Assembly: GCA_038203525.1 (NCBI GenBank)
Contig: JBBRDW010000001.1
Coordinates: 62,001-126,000 of the forward strand
Length of the DNA stretch: 64,000 bases
Source: Limnovirga sp038203525
Lineage (GTDB): Bacteria; Bacteroidota; Bacteroidia; Chitinophagales; Chitinophagaceae
Direction of reading: 5' to 3'
Below the pieces are notes generated by a model, which worked only from the letters and a program-made list of their open reading frames with translations, was not told where the DNA came from and ran no database searches. The position numbers were made by a program, and so were the translations under genes. Numbering within the stretch: the first letter of the stretch is position 1; each line of letters opens with the position of its first letter. Positions 8,131-16,980 of the stretch are shown here, piece by piece.

Positions 8131-9240
8131 ATGACAGCCTTACAAAATAATATCAACGTTTCCCGGCGTCTGCAATCGCTCGATTTTATGCGTGGTTTAA
8201 TAATGGTGTTACTGGCCCTTGAAAGTACCGGCCTTTACGAACATCTATCACAGGCTACAGAAGGCAATGCACTAAATGGACTTATGCAACAATTTTTCCA
8301 TCATCCATGGAACGGATTGCGGTTCTGGGATTTGATACAACCCGGCTTTATGTTCATGTCTGGAACAGCAATGGCCTATTCGCTGCATAAACAGCAGCAG
8401 CAAGGCGTTGCGTGGGGTGACTCATTTAAAAAAATACTCAAACGTTGTGGCTTGTTATTCTTTTGGGGCGTATTAGATTATGCAGTAAGACCATCAGGTT
8501 TATCATTTGAATTATGGGATGTACTTACCCAATTATCGTTCACCACGTTGGTTGCATTTCTAATTTTTCAATGGAGCGTCACCTCGCAAATCATAACATG
8601 CATTGGGTTATTATTATTAACAGAAGTATTATACAGGTTCACCAATGTGCCGGGTTTTGATCAACCATTTACAGACCAGCACAACTTTGGCAATTACATG
8701 GATACCATTCTTATGAATAAAATAAATGATGGCGGTTGGGTTGCTATCAATTGCATACCAACTGCCGTACATACAATTGCAGGCGCATTGGTTGGCAAGC
8801 TTTTATTGGGTAAAAGTGATAAGCTTAAAACAATGCTTTTATGGGCAGCCGCTTGTCTTATTATTGGCTACGGCTTAGATGCTGCGGGCATTACACCTAT
8901 CATTAAACGTATTGCTACGTCTTCTTTTACGTTTGCTTCATTGGGCTGGTGTTTACTGGGTTTAGCTACCTGTTATTGGTGGATAGATATAAAAGATCAT
9001 CATAAATACCTCAAATTTTTTCTTATTGTCGGCATGAATTCTCTGTTCATTTATTTGTTCTTCGAGATTGTAGGTGCCCGCTGGTTCAATGAATATATCA
9101 GCGCTATAAGCAATGGTTTATTAAGCATAGTTAATACACCCGAAATGCTAAGTAATATTATTTCATCGTTCTGCATTTTTGGTTTGGAATGGGGGCTTTG
9201 TTATTTCCTTTATAAGAATAAGATTTTCTTTAAAGTATAA
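8131..9240 (+). CDS. Multi-pass membrane acyltransferase-like protein (DUF5009/NagX type)
   Basis: 369 residues when started at MTALQNNINV, which precedes the conserved RLQSLDFMRGLIMVLL segment; a longer upstream extension is unlikely. LDxxRG near the N-terminus, followed by about ten hydrophobic segments, is the pattern of membrane acyltransferases related to heparan-alpha-glucosaminide N-acetyltransferase and DUF5009 proteins. Substrate unknown. It diverges from the trp leader, so the region 7991-8130 should contain two promoters. A repeat unit follows about 45 bases after the stop. Confidence 0.75.
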   Translation: MTALQNNINVSRRLQSLDFMRGLIMVLLALESTGLYEHLSQATEGNALNGLMQQFFHHPWNGLRFWDLIQPGFMFMSGTAMAYSLHKQQQQGVAWGDSFKKILKRCGLLFFWGVLDYAVRPSGLSFELWDVLTQLSFTTLVAFLIFQWSVTSQIITCIGLLLLTEVLYRFTNVPGFDQPFTDQHNFGNYMDTILMNKINDGGWVAINCIPTAVHTIAGALVGKLLLGKSDKLKTMLLWAAACLIIGYGLDAAGITPIIKRIATSSFTFASLGWCLLGLATCYWWIDIKDHHKYLKFFLIVGMNSLFIYLFFEIVGARWFNEYISAISNGLLSIVNTPEMLSNIISSFCIFGLEWGLCYFLYKNKIFFKV

Positions 9241-9286
9241 ATAATTCATTTGAAGAAGCAATTGCTTGCCTAATATCTATTTAAGA

Positions 9287-9345
9287 TTTTTTTGGGCCGG
9301 GCAAAAGGCACTTTAGTCATCGTTCCTTGCGTCGCACTCTTGTAC
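9287..9345 (-). repeat. Repeat unit downstream of the membrane acyltransferase gene
   Basis: TTTTGGGCCGGGC then the core CTTGCGTCGCACTCTTGTAC at 9326-9345. An inner flank at 9356-9396 (TTATTCAGCTTTTATTGAAGCG and onwards) matches the inner arms of the full element at 31363-31709. The rest of 9241-9548 shows nothing else recognisable. Confidence 0.85.
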
Positions 9346-9548
9346 AGTTATATATTTATTCAGCTTTTATTGAAGCGGAGATTGGAGCGAATTGAAAATA
9401 ACGTGCAGAACTTTTTTGCCTTTACATTCAATTAGTTGTAACATTGAATTGCGCAAATACAAACGTTTGTAAGCTGCCATTATTTGGCGACACCCTTAAC
9501 AATATACTTCCTACATTTTAATTTATAATTTAATAAAACAGAAATCAA

Positions 9549-9878
9549 ATGAATAACGAAGAAAAAATATCGGCCATACAAAAAATGTTAGGCGACTTTG
9601 CACCAAAACTTGTTGAATATACTGACAATGTACTTTTCGGTGATGTATGGGAAGGTAAAGAGCTTTCGCAACGAGACAGGAGTTTAATAACTGTAGCAGC
9701 CTTAGTAGCAGGCGAACATTCTGGGCAACTAAAATATCATTTAAGCCGTGCAAAAGATAATGGCCTGACTGAAGCTGAACTAATTGGAGTGATTACTCAT
9801 TTAGCTTTCTACGCAGGCTGGCCAAGAGCTATGACAGCGATAATGCTAGCGAAGGAAATGTTTGAAAAGGATAAATAA
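9549..9878 (+). CDS. Carboxymuconolactone decarboxylase-like protein
   Basis: 109 residues, all helical in character, with LSQRDRSLITVAALVAGEHSGQ and ELIGVITHLAFYAGWPRAM, typical of the CMD/AhpD-like family. The CxxC pair used by AhpD peroxidases is absent: the equivalent region is AALVAGEHSGQLKYH, so a redox role is unlikely and a decarboxylase-type or unassigned role is more plausible. It stands alone, with a repeat upstream and non-coding sequence downstream. Confidence 0.85.
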   Translation: MNNEEKISAIQKMLGDFAPKLVEYTDNVLFGDVWEGKELSQRDRSLITVAALVAGEHSGQLKYHLSRAKDNGLTEAELIGVITHLAFYAGWPRAMTAIMLAKEMFEKDK

Positions 9879-10264
9879 TAAAGTTTGGTGACAAAATCTA
9901 ATCTTTAATCATCGAGCGTACAAAAAACAGCATTGCGGACAGACTATAAAGGCAGCTTACATGGGGTTTGCTGCTATGCTTGCAGACGAATGAGTCATCA
10001 TCTTTTTGGTTGTCATCAGCAGCGGTTTCAGCAGACGTAATTTTATTCGGCTTCAGTTCCAGGCTAAAGGACGTTATAAATTCCAGCACAGCAGTAAACC
10101 CTAACGTTGGCTGCTACCTTGACGAAATTGACAAAAATTTAGAACTGTTCTTGCAGGCTCTAATCCTTTTATTTTCAAACAGCCTGATTATTCAAGGTAA
10201 TGTTCAGCAAATCTCTGCATCACACTGCTGGTATTTATTACGGGGCTTTTATTTTCCAATCAAC
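9879..10264. other. 386-base region without a recognisable gene
   Basis: Lies between the 3' ends of the CMD-like gene and hisB. Short open frames here on both strands show no family resemblance. I see no repeat unit and no clear terminator hairpin. Confidence 0.6.
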
Positions 10265-11407
10265 TTAAAGAACCCCTTTCGTGCTCGGCAAATAATTACT
10301 CAGCGGATCACGTTTTACCGCCATGCGTATTGCTTTTGCAAATGCTTTAAAGATGGCTTCTATTTTATGGTGTTCGTTATCGCCTTTACATCTAATATTT
10401 AAATTGCATCTGGCTGCATCGCTGAAAGATTTAAAGAAATGGAAGAACATTTCTGTTGGCATCTCCCCTATTCTTTCGCGTTTAAATTCAGCATCCCAAA
10501 CCAGCCAGTTACGGCCGCCAAAATCAATTAATACTTTAGCTTCGGCTTCATCCATTGGTAATGCAAAACCATAACGTTCCATTCCTCTTTTATCTGCAAG
10601 CGCTTTGGCAAATGCTTCGCCAAGAGCTATGCCGGTATCTTCAATCGTGTGGTGTTCGTCAATTTGAAGGTCCCCTTTTGTTTCAATGTTTAAATCCATT
10701 TTACCGTGGCGGGCAATCTGGTCGAGCATGTGATCGAAAAAGCCCAAACCCGTATGGATACTGGCTTTGCCGCTGCCATCTAAATTGAGTTCTATGTGTA
10801 TTTTGGTTTCGTTGGTATTGCGCTCATGAATTACCTGCCGTAAACCAAGTTTTAGATATGAATAAATTTCACTCCATTGCGTTGTTTCCAAAACGATTGT
10901 TGACGCACGCAGTTCTTCTGCCTTATCTTTTATTTCGCCACCACCTAAACTGGAATCATTGTTTAGCCATATGCCTTTGCAGCCAAGGTTTTTTGCAAGC
11001 TGAATATCTGTAATTCTGTCTCCGATCACGTAAGAATTTGCAACATCGTAATCTGGGTTGTTCAAGTATACGGTTAACAATCCTGTATTAGGTTTACGAG
11101 TAGGTGCATTTTCTGCAGGAAATGTTTTGTCAATATAAACCTTGCTGAAATGGATGCCTTCGCCTTCAAGACTCTTCATAACAAGATTGTGCAGTGGCCA
11201 GAAAGTATCTTCGGGAAATGCGGCAGTACCAAGCCCATCCTGGTTGGTTACCATTATTAATTCGTAGTCGAATTCTTTTGCTATTCTGCCCATAAACGCA
11301 AACATGTTTGGGTAGAAGGTAAGCTTATCAAATGAATCGAGCTGGTATGTGGGAGGCGCTTCATTTATAAGTGTGCCATCGCGGTCTATGAATAAAATAC
11401 GTTTCAT
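10265..11407 (-). CDS. hisB: Bifunctional histidinol-phosphatase / imidazoleglycerol-phosphate dehydratase
   Basis: 380 residues with two domains. Residues 1 to about 165 form a HAD phosphatase (LFIDRDGTLINE with the nucleophile Asp, MVTNQDGLG, YVIGDRITDIQLAKNLG). From about 190 on there is the IGP dehydratase with the manganese ligands in GLGFFDHMLDQIARHG, DEHHTIEDTGIALG, HFFKSFSDAARCNLNI and GDNEHHKIEAIFKAFAKA. It catalyses two late steps of histidine synthesis. It is separated from hisC by two genes foreign to the pathway and by a repeat unit. Confidence 0.96.
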   Translation of the reverse strand: MKRILFIDRDGTLINEAPPTYQLDSFDKLTFYPNMFAFMGRIAKEFDYELIMVTNQDGLGTAAFPEDTFWPLHNLVMKSLEGEGIHFSKVYIDKTFPAENAPTRKPNTGLLTVYLNNPDYDVANSYVIGDRITDIQLAKNLGCKGIWLNNDSSLGGGEIKDKAEELRASTIVLETTQWSEIYSYLKLGLRQVIHERNTNETKIHIELNLDGSGKASIHTGLGFFDHMLDQIARHGKMDLNIETKGDLQIDEHHTIEDTGIALGEAFAKALADKRGMERYGFALPMDEAEAKVLIDFGGRNWLVWDAEFKRERIGEMPTEMFFHFFKSFSDAARCNLNIRCKGDNEHHKIEAIFKAFAKAIRMAVKRDPLSNYLPSTKGVL

Positions 11408-11484
11408 TAATATATTTTTTCCGGCTGTTTAAAACCACCTTATATTTAATTTAGTTGTTGGTATATGTTGAGTTTCATTATGCC

Positions 11485-11543
11485 GTACAAGAGTGCGACG
11501 CAAGGAACGGCGATAGTAGCAATAATGCCGGGCCCAAAAGAAA
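11485..11543 (+). repeat. Repeat unit between the cytochrome c gene and hisB
   Basis: Core GTACAAGAGTGCGACGCAAG at 11485-11504, continuing GAACGGCGAT and TGCCGGGCCCAAAAG, abutting the cytochrome c stop codon at 11544. Subtype with CAAGGAACG after the palindrome. Confidence 0.88.
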
Positions 11544-11951
11544 CTACTTTATTGCAGCCCTTACTGCGCTTACTTCTGCGGGGGTAACTCCGGTTCCTTT
11601 ATTGCCAAAACTGTTTCTTATATATGTGAGTACGTCGGCAATTTCCTGGTCTTTTAAATAAGCCTGCGATGCCATATTGTTGGAATAGGTTTTGCCATCG
11701 ATTTCTATTTTTTCAGTTGTACCCTGCAACACCCATTTGATGAGTTTTTTCTTATCGCCGGTTACATAAGAAGTGCTGATGAGCGGCGGGTTTAATTTGG
11801 GTACGCCATCGCCATCTACCTGATGGCAGGTAAGGCAATAGGTTTCGTAAACTTTTTTGCCGTTTTCAATAGAGGCTTTTGTCGCTGTTTGTGCTGTAAC
11901 TGTAAAACAGGCAATCAAAATTGCCGCTGTAATTAGACTTTTTTTCTGCAT
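11544..11951 (-). CDS. Exported monohaem cytochrome c
   Basis: 135 residues with a cleavable signal peptide (ILIACFTVTAQTAT). Haem is attached at CLTCH (residues 39-43); the likely distal Met is in YSNNMASQAY. It ends with a C-terminal helix (DVLTYIRNSFG) as in class I cytochromes. It lies seven bases downstream of a PQQ sugar dehydrogenase, so it is probably the periplasmic electron acceptor of that enzyme. Both lie within the his operon. Confidence 0.92.
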   Translation of the reverse strand: MQKKSLITAAILIACFTVTAQTATKASIENGKKVYETYCLTCHQVDGDGVPKLNPPLISTSYVTGDKKKLIKWVLQGTTEKIEIDGKTYSNNMASQAYLKDQEIADVLTYIRNSFGNKGTGVTPAEVSAVRAAIK

Positions 11952-11957
11952 TAATTT

Positions 11958-13256
11958 TTATTTACCGTTATAAATAATTCGGTACAGGGTACCACCCGAA
12001 TCGTCGCTTACATACAAAGAACCATCAGGGCCCTGGGCCAAGCCACATGGACGATGTTTTGCTTTACCGGGTGAAACAAATGTATCGCCGCCTGCAAAAT
12101 TATCGGCAAAAATTTCCCAATCTCCGCTGGGCTTGCCATCTTTAAATGGAACGAAGGCAACAAAGTAACCTTTCTGCGGCTCGGGTGAACGGTTCCATGA
12201 ACCATGAAACGCAATGAATGCGCCATTCTTATATTTTTCAGGGAACATGCTTCCTGTATAAAACAGCAAACCATTTGGTGCCATATGCCCGGGAAATGCT
12301 ACGACAGGATCCTGTATCGAGGCATCGCCTTCTTTCTTACCATCGCCGCCATACTCGGGGTTTAGAATTTTCTTCTTCTGAAACTGATCGTAATAAATGT
12401 AGGGCCAGCCACAATTGGAACCCTGGTGCAGTTCGTACATACACTCAGCAGGCAGTTCGGCACTTTGCTTTGTATCGTAAAGATTTGGAAAGAGATCGTG
12501 CAGCTGATCGCGGCCATGCTGCATAACAAAAAGGCTGTTGGTATTTGAATTCCAATCCAGCCCAACTACATTGCGCAAACCTGTTGCGTAGCGAATACCA
12601 TCGCCATAGGTTTGATTAAGTTTATCAGCCTTAAACTGCCAGATACCACCTGCAGAATCAAGTATAGGGCAGGGAATTATTCCAGGTGAACCTTTCGTTC
12701 TATCTTTTTCCTGGCAGGCATTAGAGTAAGCCCCGATGTTTACATAAATATTTCCATTATTATCTAAGGCAATGGCTTTTGCTTCATGCTCGTGGCGTGA
12801 CAATAAACCTGTAATTATCTTTTCCGGATTATCGGCATCAATCACTTTATTACCAGCATCTAACTTATAACGAAAAACTTCTTCATCGGACGAAGCGTAC
12901 AAATAGCCATTCTTTATAGCCATACCTGTTCCCTTAAAATTTCCAAAACCTGTTTTAGTTTCTGCTTTGCCATCACCATCTTCATCGTGCAGGTAATAAA
13001 TTGTTTTACCCGATTTTAAGTCGGAAAGTTTTACATAAATATCACCCTGGGGTGTTATGGCTAAATGACGGGCTTCTCCAAGACCGTCGGCAACTTTTAA
13101 CGCGCCAAACCCCTGAGGTAACTTTAGACCGGCATTATCCGCATCTGTTTTTATTACACCGGTTTCAGCTTTATGCTGTGCTGTATCATTATTGTAATTA
13201 GCGCAGGATACCAGCGTAGAAAAAACAACAGACAAAAACATCAGGCTCTTTTTCAT
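11958..13256 (-). CDS. PQQ-dependent sugar (sorbosone-type) dehydrogenase lipoprotein
   Basis: 432 residues. Signal peptide with lipobox (SVVFSTLVSC, Cys 18), so anchored in a periplasm-facing membrane. The body is a six-bladed GDH/sorbosone-dehydrogenase beta-propeller: GLGEARHLAITPQGDIYVKL, TGLRNVVGLDWN, FVMQHGRDQLHDLFPN, FPGHMAPNGLLFYTG, AFHGSWNR and RPCGLAQGPDGSLYVSDDSGG. Electrons would pass to the adjacent cytochrome c. Its place between hisC and hisB is unexpected for a periplasmic sugar oxidase. Confidence 0.9.
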   Translation of the reverse strand: MKKSLMFLSVVFSTLVSCANYNNDTAQHKAETGVIKTDADNAGLKLPQGFGALKVADGLGEARHLAITPQGDIYVKLSDLKSGKTIYYLHDEDGDGKAETKTGFGNFKGTGMAIKNGYLYASSDEEVFRYKLDAGNKVIDADNPEKIITGLLSRHEHEAKAIALDNNGNIYVNIGAYSNACQEKDRTKGSPGIIPCPILDSAGGIWQFKADKLNQTYGDGIRYATGLRNVVGLDWNSNTNSLFVMQHGRDQLHDLFPNLYDTKQSAELPAECMYELHQGSNCGWPYIYYDQFQKKKILNPEYGGDGKKEGDASIQDPVVAFPGHMAPNGLLFYTGSMFPEKYKNGAFIAFHGSWNRSPEPQKGYFVAFVPFKDGKPSGDWEIFADNFAGGDTFVSPGKAKHRPCGLAQGPDGSLYVSDDSGGTLYRIIYNGK

Positions 13257-13302
13257 ATTAGTTAACTTAAAAATTAAAATTATGGTTTATAAAAACGATT
13301 AC

Positions 13303-14367
13303 CTATGGTGTTTGCACTTTTAACCAGTCTGCCATGGCATCGACAAGTTCTGTGTTTTCCTTCTCAGTTCCAATTGTAATGCGCAGGCAATCGTCGCACA
13401 GTTTTACGTTACTCCTGTCACGGACCACAATTCCTTTTGTTAGCAGAAATTCATAAACCCGTCGTGCTTCTTTAATTTTAACCAGCATAAAGTTAGCATC
13501 AGAAGGATGGACTTTTTCCACTGAAGGTATTTGTTTAAACACTTTTATTAATGCTTCCCTCATATCTACCAGTTCTTTTATCATATCATTAACCTGACCA
13601 ACTTCTTCCAAAGCTTTTAAAGCAAGTTCCTGTGTTGCCTGATTTATATTATATGGAGGCTTTACCTTATTTAATATGTCGATGATAGCCGATGAAGCAA
13701 AAGCCATGCCCAGCCTTAACCCTGCAAGGCCCCAGGCTTTGCTAAAGGTTTGCATTACTATCAGGTTGGGATATTCAGCAAGCTCCTGTATAAAAGATTT
13801 CTGCCTCGAAAAATTAATATACGCTTCATCAATTACAACGATACCGTTAAAATTGTTCAGCACAGTTTCAATATCGGCTCTTACAAAAGAATTTCCGGTT
13901 GGGTTATTGGGCGAGCATATCCATATCAACTTGGTATTGACATCCGTTAACGTTTCCAGATGGATAAGATCAAGTTGAAAATTATCAAGTAGCGGTGCTT
14001 TTCTAACCTCAACATCATTAATGTTTGCACTCACTTCATACATACCGTAAGTAGGCGGACAAATAATCACGTTGTCAATTGCCGGATTACAAAACGAGCG
14101 GAACAAAAGATCTATACATTCATCGCTGCCATTACCCAAAAAAATATGTTCAGCAGCAATACCCTTTACCAAACTGATCGCATTTTTTAACGCCTGCTGG
14201 TGGGGATCTGGGTAACGGTTATACCATTTCATCAGTGGCGAACCCAAACTGTTTTCATTGGCATCTAAAAACACTTTTGCCGCTCCGCTAAATTCATCGC
14301 GGGCAGAGGAATAAGGAACCAGTTTTTTAATATTTTCTCTTACGAGTTGCTGTAAATTGAAATTCAT
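13303..14367 (-). CDS. hisC: Histidinol-phosphate aminotransferase
   Basis: PLP aminotransferase, 354 residues with the start at MNFNLQQLVRENIKKLVPYS; an 18-codon extension upstream runs into a repeat element and is rejected. Motifs: LDANENSLGS near the N-terminus, FLGNGSDECIDLL, CSPNNPTGN, VVIDEAYINFS, the PLP lysine in QTFSKAWGLAGLRLG, and LRITIGTEKEN at the end. It is separated from hisD by a complete paired repeat element. Confidence 0.96.
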   Translation of the reverse strand: MNFNLQQLVRENIKKLVPYSSARDEFSGAAKVFLDANENSLGSPLMKWYNRYPDPHQQALKNAISLVKGIAAEHIFLGNGSDECIDLLFRSFCNPAIDNVIICPPTYGMYEVSANINDVEVRKAPLLDNFQLDLIHLETLTDVNTKLIWICSPNNPTGNSFVRADIETVLNNFNGIVVIDEAYINFSRQKSFIQELAEYPNLIVMQTFSKAWGLAGLRLGMAFASSAIIDILNKVKPPYNINQATQELALKALEEVGQVNDMIKELVDMREALIKVFKQIPSVEKVHPSDANFMLVKIKEARRVYEFLLTKGIVVRDRSNVKLCDDCLRITIGTEKENTELVDAMADWLKVQTP

Positions 14368-14594
14368 ATTTTTTTGTTTGCAGGCTTTGGTAATGCTGCT
14401 CATCTTCGTTGTGTCACTCACTTGTACGTTCGGAACGTTTCTGAACCTGGATTTAGAAAGATTTTGAGGATTAGAAGGATAAAAAAAAATTTGATAAGCT
14501 ATTTAATCTACCAAAATCCAGGTTCAGCTATATTCGTCTGTACAAGAGTGCGACGCAAGGAACGATGACCAAAGAACTTAAGCCGGGCTCATAA
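14368..14594. mobile_element. Paired inverted repeat element inside the his operon
   Basis: Two units face each other: variant core GTTGTGTCACTCACTTGTAC at 14408-14427 and core GTACAAGAGTGCGACGCAAG at 14540-14559. Both outer ends (T-run and GCCGGGCTCATAAAA) abut hisC and hisD. A second, perfect 14-base inverted repeat lies inside: CTGAACCTGGATTT (14441-14454) and AAATCCAGGTTCAG (14514-14527). No coding capacity. Confidence 0.85.
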
Positions 14595-14596
14595 AA

Positions 14597-15874
14597 TTAA
14601 TTCCTCAATCTTATTGACACTGCGTTGGCGTGCGCTTGTAAACCTTCTGCCTCCGCCATCGTTTCTACAGTTGCAGCAATGTTCTGTAACCCTTGCTGTG
14701 TAAGCTTTTGAAAGGTTACTTTCTTTACAAAACTATCGAGACTAACGCCGCTATATGCTTTTGCAAAACCGTTGGTTGGCAACGTGTGATTGGTGCCGCT
14801 TGCATAATCGCCCACACTTTCTGGTGAGTAACTTCCCAGAAAAACAGAACCGGCGTTGATTATTTTTTCTGCTATCAATTCATCATCTATGCAGGTAATG
14901 ATGAGGTGCTCTGCCGCATAATCGTTTACCAGTTCAATGGCCTGTTCCATATCTTTTATCAGGATTATTTTGCTGTTTTCCAAAGCTTTTTCTGCAATAG
15001 CTTTACGGGGAAGCAGTGTTAGTTGCCTGGCTACTTCTGCCTGGATTTCCGCACACAGGAATTCGCTTGTTGTAACGAGCAACACCTGACTATCGGCACC
15101 ATGTTCTGCCTGAGACAAAAGATCAGCTGCAACAAAAGCAGCATTTGCCGATTCATCGGCAAGCACACAAACTTCACTTGGGCCGGCGGGCATATCTATC
15201 GCAATTCCATCCTGCTGTATCAATTGCTTGGCACAGGTTACAAACTGGTTGCCCGGACCGAAAATTTTATAAACCTGCGGCACTGTTTCAGTTCCATAAG
15301 CCATTGCAGCAATTGCCTGTGCGCCACCTATTTTATAGATACTTGTTATACCGGCTAATTGTGCCGCAAATAAAATTGCCGGATGTAACTGACCATTTTT
15401 ATCAGGCGGCGAGCATAATACTATTTGCCCGCAGCCTGCTATCTGCGCAGGAATTGCAAGCATTAAAACAGTAGAAAATAAAGGAGCCGTACCGCCGGGA
15501 ATATATAAACCCACTTTTTCGATACCAATATTTTTACGCCAACAAACAACGCCGGGCATGGTTTCTATAACTTCCGCTTGCGCTGTTTGCTTTTGATGAA
15601 ACAACCTGATATTGCCAGCAGCCGTGCGTATGGCAGTTTTTAATTCATCGGTAAGTAAAGCAGCTGCAGCATCGATCTCGTTTTCATTAACGATAAAATC
15701 ATCCAATAGAATGCCATCGAATTGGTGGGTATATTTTTTTACCGCTTCATTGCGGTTCTGTTTTACATCATCAAGAACATTTTTTACTTTTTCCTGCAAT
15801 GATGACGAATCTAATGCCGGCCTTTCCAATATCTTCTTCCAGCTTTCTTTACCCGGATATTTAATAAGTTTCAT
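14597..15874 (-). CDS. hisD: Histidinol dehydrogenase
   Basis: NAD- and zinc-dependent enzyme for the last two oxidation steps of histidine synthesis. 425 residues. Typical segments: VGLYIPGGTAPLFSTVLM, IGGAQAIAAMAYGTE, GPGNQFVTCAKQ, IDMPAGPSEVCVLAD, the zinc ligand stretch LSQAEHGADSQ, and NAGSVFLGSYSPESVGDYASGTNHTLPT. It follows hisG by 40 bases. Confidence 0.97.
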   Translation of the reverse strand: MKLIKYPGKESWKKILERPALDSSSLQEKVKNVLDDVKQNRNEAVKKYTHQFDGILLDDFIVNENEIDAAAALLTDELKTAIRTAAGNIRLFHQKQTAQAEVIETMPGVVCWRKNIGIEKVGLYIPGGTAPLFSTVLMLAIPAQIAGCGQIVLCSPPDKNGQLHPAILFAAQLAGITSIYKIGGAQAIAAMAYGTETVPQVYKIFGPGNQFVTCAKQLIQQDGIAIDMPAGPSEVCVLADESANAAFVAADLLSQAEHGADSQVLLVTTSEFLCAEIQAEVARQLTLLPRKAIAEKALENSKIILIKDMEQAIELVNDYAAEHLIITCIDDELIAEKIINAGSVFLGSYSPESVGDYASGTNHTLPTNGFAKAYSGVSLDSFVKKVTFQKLTQQGLQNIAATVETMAEAEGLQAHANAVSIRLRN

Positions 15875-15914
15875 ACTTGTGATAATTTTACCAATGAGTT
15901 ATTTCCAATATTTT

Positions 15915-16811
15915 TTACATAATCATTTTCTCTATTGGCACCACAAGAATACCCTGAGCTCCTGCGGCCTTCAACTTCTCAATAATTTCCCAAAACTCGT
16001 TTTCCTGCAATACACTGTGAACGCTGCTCCAGCCTTCTTCAGCCAGAGGTAATACGGTCGGGCTTTTCATTCCGGGCAACAATGAAATAATTTCTTTAAG
16101 GTTTTCATTGGGGGCATTAAGCAAGACATATTTATTGTTCCTTGCCTTTTTTACCGACTGTATTCGGAACAATAATTTATTGAGTATTTGTTTTTGCTGA
16201 TAACCTAAATTTTCGGCTTTGATAAGCACGGCCTGCGATTGCAGAATAGCTTCGGCTTCTTTTAACCCATTCATAAACAAAGTGGAGCCGCTGCTTACAA
16301 GATCGCAGATCGCATCGGCCAAACCTATACCGGGTGCTATTTCAACACTACCGCTTATTTCGTGAATTTCAGCATCAATATTTTTTTCTGTAAGAAATTG
16401 CTGAACGATTACAGGATAGCTTGTAGCTATCTTTTTACCAATAAGGAACGACGCATCATGATATTCCTCATGTCGCCTTACGGCTATAGATAAGCGGCAT
16501 TTGCCAAAACCAAGTTTTTCTGTTACTTCCACCTTTTTCATTTTTTCATAGACTACATTTTCACCTACAAAGCCTATATCTGCAACCCCATCCTCTACGT
16601 ATTGTGGAATGTCATCATCCCGCAGAAAATAAACTTCCATTGGAAAATTGCTGGCTTCGCTTTTAAGTTTATTTACCCCGTTACTTATGTCAATACCACA
16701 CTCCTTTAGGAGTTTAATAGAATCATCGTGCAGCCTGCCGGACTTCTGAATAGCTACCCTAAGTTTGGCACCCTCATTACCTAAGGAAAATCCTGAATTA
16801 AATTGAGCCAT
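15915..16811 (-). CDS. hisG: ATP phosphoribosyltransferase, long form
   Basis: First enzyme of histidine synthesis, feedback-inhibited by histidine. 298 residues, the long (HisGL) form with a C-terminal ACT-like regulatory domain (after about residue 215; it ends GAQGILVVPIEKMIM). Catalytic core: LRVAIQKSGRLHDDS, VADIGFVGENVV and the PRPP loop in DAICDLVSSGSTLFMNGL. The long form does not need HisZ. First structural gene of the operon, about 115 bases after the leader peptide. Confidence 0.96.
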   Translation of the reverse strand: MAQFNSGFSLGNEGAKLRVAIQKSGRLHDDSIKLLKECGIDISNGVNKLKSEASNFPMEVYFLRDDDIPQYVEDGVADIGFVGENVVYEKMKKVEVTEKLGFGKCRLSIAVRRHEEYHDASFLIGKKIATSYPVIVQQFLTEKNIDAEIHEISGSVEIAPGIGLADAICDLVSSGSTLFMNGLKEAEAILQSQAVLIKAENLGYQQKQILNKLLFRIQSVKKARNNKYVLLNAPNENLKEIISLLPGMKSPTVLPLAEEGWSSVHSVLQENEFWEIIEKLKAAGAQGILVVPIEKMIM

Positions 16812-16861
16812 TGTTTCTTCTTTATAATTTTTTTGGGGTCCCTTTAACGGTTGTGGAAAAT

Positions 16862-16889
16862 AAAAAAGGCTTACAACTGTAAGCCTTTT
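16862..16889 (-). terminator. his attenuator (Rho-independent terminator)
   Basis: The minus-strand RNA forms AAAGGCUUAC-AGUU-GUAAGCCUUU followed by a U-rich tract (UUUUUU then AUUUU). It lies between the leader peptide and hisG. GUAGGCC, encoded at 16923-16929 across the leader stop codon, can pair with GGCUUAC of the 5' stem arm (7 pairs, one G-U), forming an alternative antiterminator. Confidence 0.88.
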
Positions 16890-16925
16890 AATGTTTTTAT
16901 GATTGTATGCACAAAGAACACCGGC

Positions 16926-16976
16926 CTACCTTAGCGGCAAAACATAATGATGTACTAAATGCAATTTTGTTTTCAT
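16926..16976 (-). CDS. hisL: his operon leader peptide
   Basis: Encodes MKTKLHLVHHYVLPLR and a TAG stop. His is at residues 6, 9 and 10 (codons at 16959-16961, 16950-16952 and 16947-16949), three of sixteen residues. The stop codon lies within the antiterminator strand, so ribosome stalling at the His codons would expose it and complete translation would mask it. The ATG is only five bases from the -7 box, so the message is probably leaderless or nearly so. Confidence 0.86.
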   Translation of the reverse strand: MKTKLHLVHHYVLPLR

Positions 16977-16980
16977 GGCG

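Noticed and set aside
7833..8156. A 107-codon minus-strand frame across the trp leader
   Set aside because: It overlaps the leader peptide in another frame, spans the terminator, and reads back into the divergent membrane-protein gene; no family resemblance. The 20-codon WWW frame explains the region better.
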